Assembly (NCBI RefSeq): GCF_900106095.1
Contig: NZ_FNUD01000002.1
Span: 3,493,501 to 3,557,500 of the forward strand
Direction of reading: 5' to 3'
Source: Pseudomonas deceptionensis
GTDB taxonomy: Bacteria; Pseudomonadota; Gammaproteobacteria; Pseudomonadales; Pseudomonadaceae
Length of the DNA stretch: 64,000 bases
The notes under the pieces are model-generated. The model worked only from the letters and a program-made list of their open reading frames with translations. It made no database searches and was not told where the DNA came from. Positions 17,932-26,870 of the stretch are shown here, in pieces. Numbering within the stretch: the first letter of the stretch is position 1; every line of letters starts with the position of its first letter. The translations under genes and the position numbers were made by a program.

Positions 17932-19439
17932 TTTACCTTACCGTTGCCGCGCTTAATCTCTTCTGAAACGTCAAGTGCCGCCTGGAACATTCGTTTGAGT
18001 TGCGTGTACGCTGGACTTTCATCATTGAATCGAGATGCATTAAGGAACTCGCTCACTATTGGCCTTAAAGTTTCGACAACGGATTCGTGGATAGCTGGAT
18101 CCGCTAAGGGCATAAATTTTCGGCAGGTATAGCAACTTAATATTGGGTTTTTCGTGCACACGGACTGACCTATTGTACACCCTCCAATCCCTGCTATTGG
18201 GATGCCGTGAGGCACTCCTCCTATTTGTTGATCAGCCGGCAAGTTCAGAAGCTTGTCTTTATCGATAGTGCGCGTTTTAGCAACACTCGCTACCGTTGAA
18301 TATATATGAGATATACCGAGCGCTTGATTGATCCTTTGAGCTTGAGTTTGTGAGGTGTCAAAATATACATTCGCGCTCAATGTTGTTGAATGCCCCATGA
18401 ACTCAGACAGAACAATATGAGATGTCCCAGCATCGGCTAAGCGCTGAGCCGCAGTGTGCCTCAGATCGGTTGGTGACCAACGGGTACCAGTTAGTTTCTC
18501 CATAAGATTACTTAGGATTGCCGAAAGCTGTTTTGGAGCTAGCTTAAAATAGCTATCCAAAGGAGCATTGCCACTTATGATAGTGTGATGTCTCTTGGTG
18601 TACTCTATAAATATAGGGCACCATTCTATTTTTATTTTCCGTGTTATTTTTCTCATGGTTTCTGCTCCCCTTTGTTTCAAAAGAGGAAGCGACAGATGAA
18701 CAGCACCGCTTTCATATGAACGAACATCAATGTATTTAACTCGTGCAGATTGTCCAGGCCTTACGCCGTACTGGTGACTTAGTATTAATAGGCAAGAATC
18801 ACGCAGCGTTGTGGTCGATATTGAACCCTTGTCTTTCAATACGCGGGCTGCCAGTGTATCTAAATGTTCGATTATCAGTGACTGATGCTCCAACGGAAGA
18901 AAACATTCTCCGGTGCGAACTGTCTTATAGATATCCCGCCGAGGTGATTCCAATAGGCTAACGTAGGCGCGTAATTCGGGCTTCCAACCGGCTATAGACT
19001 GGTTGCAAAGTGAGTGAAGCATTACTCTTATATCCCGACAATAGCTCCAAGGCTCGGATGCTGAGATTTCATTAATCCAGAGTCTTCTATATTCCTCAGG
19101 GCTTACAGTCAGGGCGCTTACAATATGATGGCGTTTAGTGCAATTATTTATAAGTCCCCGACAAATTTTTTCTGCTCCAGATGCGTCCATCCTTGAAAAT
19201 ACATCGACGGCTATATGTTTGATTATTTGTTTTAGGGGTACAGGTATCCCCGAAAAAACGAGGCGACATGTTTCGCCGTCATATGTGATATCCCAGCAAT
19301 CAGAGTCCTCAGGGTCACGGATCGAATTAAATTTGTCCTCGAAATCATCATAATATCGAATCACCGTTGAAAGCTTTGGAAGTTCTGCAGCTATATTTGA
19401 GAGGCGCTCAGCTTCTATTTTTTTCGTTGCGTCCATCAT
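17928..19439 (-). CDS. ginB: GinB-like tyrosine recombinase
   Basis: The 503-residue protein has recognisable catalytic boxes: R227 (YGVRPGQ), the box-II motif TDLRHT with R327 (a threonine stands where the histidine of HxxR is normal), H350 (FMGHS) and the nucleophile Y359 (ANVYF). Beyond the catalytic domain there is a four-cysteine stretch (CTIGQSVC...CYTCRKF) that could bind zinc. The gene lies second in the four-gene operon with 4-nt overlaps on both sides. The other module proteins are probably needed for it to act. Confidence 0.82.
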   Translation of the reverse strand: MMDATKKIEAERLSNIAAELPKLSTVIRYYDDFEDKFNSIRDPEDSDCWDITYDGETCRLVFSGIPVPLKQIIKHIAVDVFSRMDASGAEKICRGLINNCTKRHHIVSALTVSPEEYRRLWINEISASEPWSYCRDIRVMLHSLCNQSIAGWKPELRAYVSLLESPRRDIYKTVRTGECFLPLEHQSLIIEHLDTLAARVLKDKGSISTTTLRDSCLLILSHQYGVRPGQSARVKYIDVRSYESGAVHLSLPLLKQRGAETMRKITRKIKIEWCPIFIEYTKRHHTIISGNAPLDSYFKLAPKQLSAILSNLMEKLTGTRWSPTDLRHTAAQRLADAGTSHIVLSEFMGHSTTLSANVYFDTSQTQAQRINQALGISHIYSTVASVAKTRTIDKDKLLNLPADQQIGGVPHGIPIAGIGGCTIGQSVCTKNPILSCYTCRKFMPLADPAIHESVVETLRPIVSEFLNASRFNDESPAYTQLKRMFQAALDVSEEIKRGNGKVN

Positions 19440-20650
19440 GGCAAAACTCCACCTATGGATCTAAGCGTAGAAACCAAACGATCATATGTTTCACTCCATA
19501 TGTCTGCCGAATCTGATTCGAAATATGCTCTCGCATAATGCCGAGGCATTGGAGAGGAGGGTGACCATCCAAAAAACACTCGGAGCTTCTCACTTGCAAG
19601 ATCTAGCTCGTCACCGAGAGCTACATATCGACCTAGCCGGTAAACTGCGCACGTATGGCGTAAATCATGCGCACTGATATGTGACCTTCCCTGATTTGAT
19701 AATATTTCACGAGCATGCGGTGATAGCTGTTCACTTGCTATCTCAAAGATCCGATGAATAGAGCGAAGCGACAAAGGTTTTAATTTTTGCGATCCTAATA
19801 AGTAGCTATGAGGAGCCCGACGGCGGCTGCCTTGAACAACATCGGCAACCGCAACAATTTCTTCTGATAGCGGTAATTGTCTCCGCGAATTTGCAGTTTT
19901 AAGGCTCGGTGCGTTGAAGCGTGGATCTTCTTCGTGATAGGGGTTTTCGGTGATGTTAATCCAATATTTTTCACGCCCCGCGCTGGGATCATAGTCCGAC
20001 TTGATCGCATCTGAGGACAACATGGCTACTTCGCCGCGTCGCAAACCAAGGTGGAGCATCAATAGAAAGATAAGGAAATTACGCCACCGAAGTATGGGGC
20101 TGCGAAACGGATTACGCTTCGACTCTGGTGAAAATATTTCAAATAGATCTTCCACTACCGAAGCGGGTAACGCGCGAATACCTGCTGGAGGCCTAGGACG
20201 TGTCGGTGAAACTTGAGAGTAAAGACGATCAAGCCTCAAGAGACGGCTTTGAATATTGCCGTAGTGTGGTTCACTTGAAACGCTAAGGTGCGAGACGATA
20301 TCGGAAACGAAACTAGTTGCCGAAGCCCAGGCTTGATTGTTGTTGATCCCTCGACGGTTACCGTCGTTTCTTAGCGTCGATAAAAACGTAGTTAACGCAG
20401 TTTCGATCGAGGGCATATCAAGCTCGAAAAGCATCCGATCTAACGACCCCATGCCAATTTTCAGGTCAGTTATCTGGTAGAGCCTCTCAATGGCGTAAAG
20501 GTGAGCCCCTCGGGTGGTTTGGGCAAGATGAGCTCTGAGCACATCTGCCCATAATGTAGCCCAGTATCTGGGCAGGCTAAGGTCGTCGATCAGCAGCCAG
20601 CCTTTGGTCGATTGTGGAATCATGGTGTTGCGTAGGTTTATGCATGTCAT
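19436..20650 (-). CDS. ginA: GinA-like tyrosine recombinase
   Basis: The 404-residue protein shows the full tyrosine-recombinase set: R204 (GLRRGE), K251, H328-D-L-R331 (AHDLRHT), W362 (GWSPSS) in the place of the second histidine, and a nucleophile at Y372 or Y376 (RHYARAYF). It is the first gene of the operon. The start ATG at 20650 has only a weak ribosome site and a second ATG is at 20623, so the exact start is open. With GinB and GinC it should cut and join the ends of the island. Confidence 0.82.
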   Translation of the reverse strand: MTCINLRNTMIPQSTKGWLLIDDLSLPRYWATLWADVLRAHLAQTTRGAHLYAIERLYQITDLKIGMGSLDRMLFELDMPSIETALTTFLSTLRNDGNRRGINNNQAWASATSFVSDIVSHLSVSSEPHYGNIQSRLLRLDRLYSQVSPTRPRPPAGIRALPASVVEDLFEIFSPESKRNPFRSPILRWRNFLIFLLMLHLGLRRGEVAMLSSDAIKSDYDPSAGREKYWINITENPYHEEDPRFNAPSLKTANSRRQLPLSEEIVAVADVVQGSRRRAPHSYLLGSQKLKPLSLRSIHRIFEIASEQLSPHAREILSNQGRSHISAHDLRHTCAVYRLGRYVALGDELDLASEKLRVFFGWSPSSPMPRHYARAYFESDSADIWSETYDRLVSTLRSIGGVLP

Positions 20651-21044
20651 GGTCCGAGATGCTAGGGACTAATGCATAGACCTGGCAAGAGGTCGATTTT
20701 CACCCAGACCGTTTCGAAGGGGCCCGATAGCACCCGGAAGAAAACCTTCAAAATCCTCCTAAGTAGAAAATAGTAGAAAAAACATATGCTAATTCCATCT
20801 GGCTAAGCTGGATTCTTGTTTATTTTGACGCTTTTTTCTCCTCCTGCCGGTCACCGCAAAAGATAGCTGTAGGTAATGATCCAAATAGAGGCAGGCTATT
20901 GGTTTCACAGTATCTATTAGCTTGTAAAGATAGTGTACCGTCTTGCACTGTAGAGAAACGGTGACTATCGTTATGGTCAAGGATTTTTTTGGAATGCCCC
21001 AATCATAAGGAATTGAGATAAGGATCAGCATATCCACACCTAAA
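20651..21044. other. Divergent control region of the gin and tns modules, possibly an element end
   Basis: This 394-nt, A/T-rich gap lies between two divergent mobile-element operons. It must hold both promoters. In Tn7-like elements the DNA before tnsA also holds the transposon end with TnsB sites. A candidate inverted pair is present: the complement of 20926-20943 and 20953-20970 share ACGGT followed by a CACTATC/ACTATC-like tail. The AAAGATAG-TGTA motif occurs near 20860 and 20920. No RNA gene is seen. Confidence 0.45.
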
Positions 21045-21056
21045 ATGGGGGTGGCT

Positions 21057-21704
21057 ATGCCTAAGCGCAGCAGGACATCATATTTTACCAAACGCGGACA
21101 ACACTTCGGAAATCTTTGGGCCGTATACAGCTGCTTGGTTGATGAGGTTTTGTTGCTTTCGACCGACAGGCAGTTGGCGCATTGGCTGTTGTTTCTAGAA
21201 TTCTCTCCCTCAGTTAAAACATTTAGCTTCAAACCCGGCGCAATTGAGCTTGCTCAGAATCCTAAGTTAACTTTGAATTATCACGTAGAGGTTGTTCCTG
21301 TGGAAGGGAATAACGAACTGCACTACTTGCAGACTGAAGGATATACTGAAGGTTTTTCAGAAAAAGTCTTGGCGGCAAGCCGCTTCAGATACAAGTATAG
21401 GGAGTTTAGCGACAATGATTGGACGCCTAGGCGAGATCACATACTCCCTTTGCTGAAGGTCACAAGCTTTCTCGCAGGATGCAGAAAACAATACATTCCA
21501 TTGGCGCTCCGCGACAACGCGATTAAATATATTCTACGAATCCGGTCAGGGACATTGCGCGGATTTTTATCAGCATTTCCTGAGTTTGAGCGAAATTTAA
21601 TTTTAGTCACCTTTGCGCGCCTATTCTTGGAACGTGTGATCTTTGTCGATTTTGAGTTTAGCTTTTTCAGCCAAGATACTCGCTGGAGTTCTAATGAGCA
21701 TTAA
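21057..21704 (+). CDS. TnsA-like protein with degenerate nuclease site
   Basis: The 215-residue protein is first in a Tn7-like operon. The segment WLLFLEFSPSVKTFSFKPGAIEL matches the N-terminal TnsA-type endonuclease fold (normally ...LLEFDPDVxxFxxQPxxIEY). The usual nuclease residues are not kept: YTPDF is replaced by LNYHVEV and the ExK strand by LQTEGY. It may be a structural subunit without cleavage activity. The ATG at 21057 is preferred because GGGGGTGG precedes it; an in-frame ATG lies at 21045. It overlaps the transposase start by 11 nt. Confidence 0.62.
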   Translation: MPKRSRTSYFTKRGQHFGNLWAVYSCLVDEVLLLSTDRQLAHWLLFLEFSPSVKTFSFKPGAIELAQNPKLTLNYHVEVVPVEGNNELHYLQTEGYTEGFSEKVLAASRFRYKYREFSDNDWTPRRDHILPLLKVTSFLAGCRKQYIPLALRDNAIKYILRIRSGTLRGFLSAFPEFERNLILVTFARLFLERVIFVDFEFSFFSQDTRWSSNEH

Positions 21705-23601
21705 AGTCACGAAGGAAAAAGTTATATCTATTGGGTATAAAGAGGTAGATAGCTCCGCCATGAGTGAGGAGGATCGGGAGCTCTTCCTCAGGCGAAAGAA
21801 AGCGATTGATATGAGGCTGGATGGCTATACCGGGCGAGAAATTCGAGAACAGACAGGCATAAGTGAAAGTGAACTGACCAGAATCTTCAAGCGTTATACA
21901 GTTATTCTGGTCGAGGGGGTTTATTTAGGCGAAGCGGGGCTGGTACCGTACTCTCGCACGAGCTCAAACGTCAGGCGCAAAGAGCTACCCCATAAACACA
22001 CTGAAGCACAGGGTGGTCTTTCCGGCGCCCTTAGTTATACGCTTGGGAAATATCCAAAAATAGCTGAGAAATTTGTGCCTGAAGTATTTCGCAAGGACTT
22101 TAGGTTTGGGCACGGATCTCGCTACGATAAAAAACATCTATGTGCACTATTTTGTAATATCTGCAAAACCGAGGGGGTGCGTGCAGATGAATGGCCACTC
22201 AATCAGCCACGTGGAGCGAGTAGAACAATAAGAAAATATATAAATGAGATTTTGGAAAGCGATTTTGAAAGGGCAGCGCTTGCGACAGGAGGCAAGCTTG
22301 CTTTGACCCATTCCAGAGCTGGTACCGGGCGCCCTCCGCTTTTTGACAACTATGACGTCTTCGATCTTATTGAGATCGACTCGTATCATGTAGATGCATT
22401 CTTTGTCCTGAACATCACCGGAGACAGGCGGATCAAAACTAACGATGTTATAAGCCGCATATGGATAATTGCAGCCGTATGCAGGAGAAGCAACGCTGTA
22501 CTGGCTATGAAGTTTGTGTTTTCCAGTGAGATAAGAGCGCAAGACTTGGTAGATTTGATCTGCGATGCCTACACCGGCTGCTGGACACCCCGGCAACAAC
22601 TACATGTATCTGGCTTGAAGTACTCTGACTCAGCAGGCATGCCGGGCTATTCTATTCCAGCATTAAAAAATCATACTTGGGGGGCGGTGTGTTTGGATAA
22701 TGCGATGCAGCATCATGCAAATCAGGTGTATGAACTAGCTCTACATGCTGTTGGGTTTGGTATAAACTTCGGACCTCTTAAACAACCAGCGCGAAGATCT
22801 AAAGTCGAGGCTTTATTTAAGCGAATAGCTTCGAGGGTTATGCACCAGATTGAATCCACAACCGGATCGTCTCCTGAAAGCGGGCGCGCCGAATCGCCTG
22901 AGAAAGCTGCTATCTATTATCAAATCGATGTTGATGATGCGCTAGAGGTGATGGATGTCTACACGGCCAATTACAATAGTATCCCCCAAGGCGGATTAAA
23001 CAAGGCAAACAGCCCGCTGGAAGTGCTATTAGCCTATTGCAATGATCGACAAACCCTCTTGACCACATCGTCCGAGGCGTATTTAAACAGTATCGCTCTG
23101 GGCAGCAGTACTCGAACAGCACGGGTGACTGGCAATATGGAGAAGGGTATCAGACCTCGAATCAAACTGGATCAAGCCATTTATACTAGTCCAGACTTGG
23201 CAAATTCCGCAGGTCTGATAGATACCGCACTTACCATCCGAATTACCCCAAGCGATTATCGAACCGTTGAGGCTTATTTGCCTAGCGGGATTTTCTTCGG
23301 CGTATTAACGGTTGAAGCAGCATGGCGCAAGATTGCTCACAGCGTGACGACTAGGCGCTTAGTGAACCGAGCACTTTATAAGCGCGAATTTGAAATCTTG
23401 GAGGGCGAGAACCCGTTGCTCGCCTGGCGCAGGCACATGAGAGCACATTCCAGTCCCGCAAATAACCGTGAATTGCAGCGACTCAGCGTGGAGTGTAGGG
23501 GGCAGGATACTGAAGCGCCGATTAATGACTCTGCGGAGAACGGCGAATCACAGAAGCCGACCGTGAGCGAACGCTGGAAAAACCTGGATATTCTCAAGTA
23601 G
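21694..23601 (+). CDS. DDE transposase of the TnsB/TniA family
   Basis: The 635-residue protein has an N-terminal DNA-binding region and a retroviral-integrase (rve) core. The acidic triad is D229 (IEIDSYHVD), D335 (VCLDNAMQH) and E372 (SKVEALFKR), the spacing expected for a DD(35)E enzyme. This protein binds the transposon ends and joins the 3' strands to target DNA. The ATG at 21694 with GGAG 5 nt upstream is chosen; the reading frame is open further upstream inside the TnsA-like gene. The gene for its ATPase partner starts 9 nt downstream. Confidence 0.88.
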   Translation: MSIKVTKEKVISIGYKEVDSSAMSEEDRELFLRRKKAIDMRLDGYTGREIREQTGISESELTRIFKRYTVILVEGVYLGEAGLVPYSRTSSNVRRKELPHKHTEAQGGLSGALSYTLGKYPKIAEKFVPEVFRKDFRFGHGSRYDKKHLCALFCNICKTEGVRADEWPLNQPRGASRTIRKYINEILESDFERAALATGGKLALTHSRAGTGRPPLFDNYDVFDLIEIDSYHVDAFFVLNITGDRRIKTNDVISRIWIIAAVCRRSNAVLAMKFVFSSEIRAQDLVDLICDAYTGCWTPRQQLHVSGLKYSDSAGMPGYSIPALKNHTWGAVCLDNAMQHHANQVYELALHAVGFGINFGPLKQPARRSKVEALFKRIASRVMHQIESTTGSSPESGRAESPEKAAIYYQIDVDDALEVMDVYTANYNSIPQGGLNKANSPLEVLLAYCNDRQTLLTTSSEAYLNSIALGSSTRTARVTGNMEKGIRPRIKLDQAIYTSPDLANSAGLIDTALTIRITPSDYRTVEAYLPSGIFFGVLTVEAAWRKIAHSVTTRRLVNRALYKREFEILEGENPLLAWRRHMRAHSSPANNRELQRLSVECRGQDTEAPINDSAENGESQKPTVSERWKNLDILK

Positions 23602-23610
23602 GAGGAACTC

Positions 23611-24552
23611 ATGGAGCATTCTCATCCCATACTAAGTAGAGACTATAGATTAAACACCCCAACTTTGCTGGCCGTGGTTCAAAATGCCTGCTTCAAAGTG
23701 CTGATGCGCAAGACAGGCGTGGTTTACACTGGCGAGCCAAGGGTGGGAAAAACTGTGTGTTGCGAAGCCTTGCTTGAGGAAATTCCTAAGCGTTTCCCGA
23801 ATGTATATGTTGTCATGATACCCGCGATGAATAAAGATGCTGATGCGCTCCGCTATTCCTCTATTATTCACCAGCTCATCGATCAGGAAGGTATTCTTCC
23901 CAAAGCGAGAACGTCTTTTGTCCAACGTCGGTCCATGTTGCTGGAACGCCTTAAGACTAGAGCTGAGTTACGCAATGCAAAGCAGATTGTGCTCTTGATC
24001 GATGAGCTTTCAAGGCTTTCGATTTCTGACTACAAACAGCTGGCGGACATTTACAATAAATTGCGCGCCGACAAAATAACCATGACCGTCATTTCATTTG
24101 CGATGCCGTCCATCGACAAAGTGGTGGCTGACTTTCTTCGTAATGATGACAGACATATCATTGGTAGGTTTTTGTCTGATATCCGCCCATTGCATGGTGT
24201 CACCACAATTGCCCAGTTAAATCAGGTGCTAAAACTCTATGATGACTGTGCTGAAGAAAAACTTTGCGGGTACAGTTTTACCAGAAACGTGCTTCCACAA
24301 GCATATACAGCGGGGTTTAGACTAACCAGCATTGCAGCTGATCTCTGGCGTGAGATGTCGCGCATCGCCGCCGGAAAATATGTTAACAACTTACCCATGG
24401 AGCACGTCGCGTTGGTGGTCGCCTATTTATTTTTGATATTGAGCGATGAAGACTCAGAAGCACTAAGTGTGCCGCAAGACTTGATTGAAGAGGCCGTTCG
24501 CGAAAGCAATTTTAAGGATTTTTGCAAAAACGTAACTGACATGAAGGCTTAG
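23611..24552 (+). CDS. AAA ATPase of the TnsC/TniB family
   Basis: The 313-residue protein contains Walker A GEPRVGKT (41-48) and Walker B IVLLIDE (126-132), followed by a sensor-like region typical of TniB/TnsC. The role of this family is to form an ATP-dependent filament on target DNA and to license the transposase. GGAGG lies 7 nt before the ATG. It stands between the transposase and the TniQ gene with tight spacing (9 nt and 1 nt), so the four proteins are made from one transcript. Confidence 0.88.
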   Translation: MEHSHPILSRDYRLNTPTLLAVVQNACFKVLMRKTGVVYTGEPRVGKTVCCEALLEEIPKRFPNVYVVMIPAMNKDADALRYSSIIHQLIDQEGILPKARTSFVQRRSMLLERLKTRAELRNAKQIVLLIDELSRLSISDYKQLADIYNKLRADKITMTVISFAMPSIDKVVADFLRNDDRHIIGRFLSDIRPLHGVTTIAQLNQVLKLYDDCAEEKLCGYSFTRNVLPQAYTAGFRLTSIAADLWREMSRIAAGKYVNNLPMEHVALVVAYLFLILSDEDSEALSVPQDLIEEAVRESNFKDFCKNVTDMKA

Positions 24553-24553
24553 A

Positions 24554-25909
24554 ATGATGAGTCTCTATTATCCGGAATGTGGACCTATGCCATATGAATC
24601 GATTTTTTCGATTTATTTAAAATTATCACATGGCAACTTCATCTCTTTACCCGAGCTAGCGAAAAGACTCGGAGGAGGGGTGGGAAATGGTGACAGAAGT
24701 CAATGGCTGATCACCCGCAAGATTGAAAGCGCCCTGGACGACGTTCTGCCAAGAGTGACGGGGCATTTGCCTTGGATGCATGCGCCGGTGAGTGCCCTGA
24801 ATAGCCCAACAGCTGTCCTAACTTTCTGCGTTGAATGTCTAAACTTTGGTTACCACTCCGTATTTAATTCGATCTGCCTACATCGCGTGTGCCCTTTACA
24901 TAAACGTGCGTTAAGTGTGGCCTGTAATGGCTGTAGGCGGCATTTCTATAAGGGATTTAGTCCTGCTCAAAGCATACCTCGCTCTTTGGAGGTTTGCGGG
25001 AAATGCGGCTTCCAAGACATCGGACTTCGCCGTGAGATAAGGATGCGCCGCTCACCTAAGCTACAGAGTGCGCTAGATTACTTTGGTAGTGCCCAAGCTC
25101 GTTGGTACCGGGAGATTTATGGCCTCGACACTGCGGAGAGCGGTTACAGCGGCCTGTATTACCAGTCAAGTCTTGCGCGTGCCGAACTTTCGGGGCCGGG
25201 TGAGCGGCTGTTCGATATGCGTAGCCCTGAAAGCCTGTCAGGGTATCGACAATTTTCACCACCGATTGCTTGCATCGGCCGGTTCAGAACCTATCTACAT
25301 GACCGCTTATACCGTGCTGACTCTCCATTTCATTTGGGTGATTATCTGCGGTTGCATTCGCAACATGAAGTATTACACCGTGTGAAAGTCAGGTTTTTGG
25401 GCAAACATTTTAGTTGCTTCGAGGAGGGGTGCGAAATAGCAGGTTATCCTGATGGCCAACCTAAGACTACATCATTCTGCGCCCTAGCGGTGGCATTTAT
25501 TCTTCTGTGCCTGAAAGCATCTTATAATATATGGCCGAGCTCAGGTAGTGACTTTCATGACTTCTCACCTAATAACGCAGAGAATACGAAGCCGGCTCCC
25601 TTGCTGACAAATTGGAGCTACCGTGAAGCAGTACTGGTTTTTTTAACTATCCTGGCACGCTTGGAATATTACGTGTCCGAAGGGCACGATTTTTTTGTAA
25701 TTTGTAGATCTGAAGTGATTTATTTTCCAGATGACCGTGGCGTGACGCTGTTACGGAAGTCCTCTTACAAGTTTCGCTGTAACTGCCGTAATCCTCAGCG
25801 CCAACATTTGCTGTCTCGCAGTGGCAGTGGTGGCGCGTTAATGGTCGTGTGCGCTGCTCAAGGCGATCACGTTGATGGAAATCTCGCCTCCAAGCACCTT
25901 GTCGTATAG
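24554..25909 (+). CDS. TniQ/TnsD-family target-selection protein
   Basis: The 451-residue protein has the TniQ zinc-binding set: C92/C95, C113/H116 (VCPLH), C124/C127 (CNGC) and C148/C151 (CGKC). In Tn7-like systems TniQ/TnsD binds the attachment site or, in CRISPR-guided forms, a Cascade or Cas12k complex, and recruits the ATPase. No cas genes or arrays are in the island, so a protein-DNA target is more likely. It starts 1 nt after the ATPase stop; ATG 24554 and 24557 are both possible. The C-terminal 250 residues show no known domain. Confidence 0.85.
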   Translation: MMSLYYPECGPMPYESIFSIYLKLSHGNFISLPELAKRLGGGVGNGDRSQWLITRKIESALDDVLPRVTGHLPWMHAPVSALNSPTAVLTFCVECLNFGYHSVFNSICLHRVCPLHKRALSVACNGCRRHFYKGFSPAQSIPRSLEVCGKCGFQDIGLRREIRMRRSPKLQSALDYFGSAQARWYREIYGLDTAESGYSGLYYQSSLARAELSGPGERLFDMRSPESLSGYRQFSPPIACIGRFRTYLHDRLYRADSPFHLGDYLRLHSQHEVLHRVKVRFLGKHFSCFEEGCEIAGYPDGQPKTTSFCALAVAFILLCLKASYNIWPSSGSDFHDFSPNNAENTKPAPLLTNWSYREAVLVFLTILARLEYYVSEGHDFFVICRSEVIYFPDDRGVTLLRKSSYKFRCNCRNPQRQHLLSRSGSGGALMVVCAAQGDHVDGNLASKHLVV

Positions 25910-26049
25910 ATGCCCCGAGCTAAGGCTTGTCGTAACAGGGGTTCCCCAAGGCTATTCTGAGTCTAGTGCTCGGATAGCTAGGAGGCGATGAAGGGTTTGG
26001 GCATCGCTACCTCAGGTCTCTGTAACATGGGCTGAAGTCATCGACCAGG

Positions 26050-26520
26050 CTAGGCATAAACGCCGTAGGCGAGTTGTTGTAAATATGCCTTGAGGGCTTG
26101 AAAGCCCACAGCGTTGGTCAACATGTCGAGCGGCAACTCTCCACCCAAATAGAAGCAGGGTCGAACCAGCCAAGCTTCAGCAAGTGCCAGCGAACCGAAA
26201 ACCTCGTTGGCAAGTTCTACGGTGCAGGCGTAGTGCAGGGCGATGGCACTCTGCGGTGGTGTCAGTCGGGCAGGTCTCTGCCTGCGCCGTGACCGTTGTC
26301 GGCTCTGGGGCTGCCCTAGTATTCGCCTCCACACCTGTTCATCGCCGCAGTGAGTGGTGGCTGATAACAAGTTCTGAACATCCACAAAAGCGAAGCCATG
26401 CGCAACGTGGCGGAACACCTGTGCTGGGCTGAACTCATCGGGATCAGGGTGTAGCAGGTAAGTCGTGGGACGCATGGGCGTGATCACCCCACGGCCGTGA
26501 GTACGACTTGTTGTTGACAT
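26050..26520 (-). CDS. ParS/Xre/MbcA-type antitoxin (DUF2384) without a toxin gene
   Basis: The 156-residue protein ends with the toxin-binding domain of RES-Xre systems: SAIALHYACTVELANEVFG, AEAWLVRPCFYLGGELPLDMLTNAVGFQALKAYLQQLAYGVYA. The family usually neutralises a RES-domain toxin encoded directly downstream. Here the 140 nt downstream hold no reading frame of that kind. The N-terminal half (MRPTTYLLHPDPDEFSPAQVF) differs from the usual helix-turn-helix. The start has GGAGG 8 nt upstream. It may be a leftover, or may act on a toxin elsewhere. Confidence 0.7.
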   Translation of the reverse strand: MSTTSRTHGRGVITPMRPTTYLLHPDPDEFSPAQVFRHVAHGFAFVDVQNLLSATTHCGDEQVWRRILGQPQSRQRSRRRQRPARLTPPQSAIALHYACTVELANEVFGSLALAEAWLVRPCFYLGGELPLDMLTNAVGFQALKAYLQQLAYGVYA

Positions 26521-26786
26521 ACACAGATCCTCCGTCAGTGTAGCTTGCTACCTCCCCAGCCCCGGATTGCCTCAGCGATAGGACTATGACATACAGCAAT
26601 GAATCATTACGCCGCTTGCGGGCACCGTCGGGGTGTCGTGGATTACAGATCGAATGCATGAGAAAGGCGACCTTAATCTCGACCCGATAGTCGCGCTCTA
26701 GACCAACGAGTGAGAATCGGTTTTAAGGACTCTGCCTGTCTGGCCGGCTTTGGTGCACATGGCAGGCTGATAGAGGAGGAGGTGTT

Positions 26787-26870
26787 ATGGGTGTTGTGCT
26801 TGGGATTGAAGCCGTAGTCCTCCCTGTCGCGAACGAATTGGATCTAATGCTAATCACCGGTCGCCATTAG
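26787..26870 (+). CDS. Possible small peptide gene or truncated gene start
   Basis: A 27-codon frame (MGVVLGIEAVVLPVANELD..) follows an unusually strong ribosome site GAGGAGGAGG. Its stop codon ends exactly one base before the stop of the convergent recombinase gene at 26871. It is either a real small peptide or the 5' end of a gene cut off when the recombinase module arrived. No family is recognised. Confidence 0.3.
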   Translation: MGVVLGIEAVVLPVANELDLMLITGRH

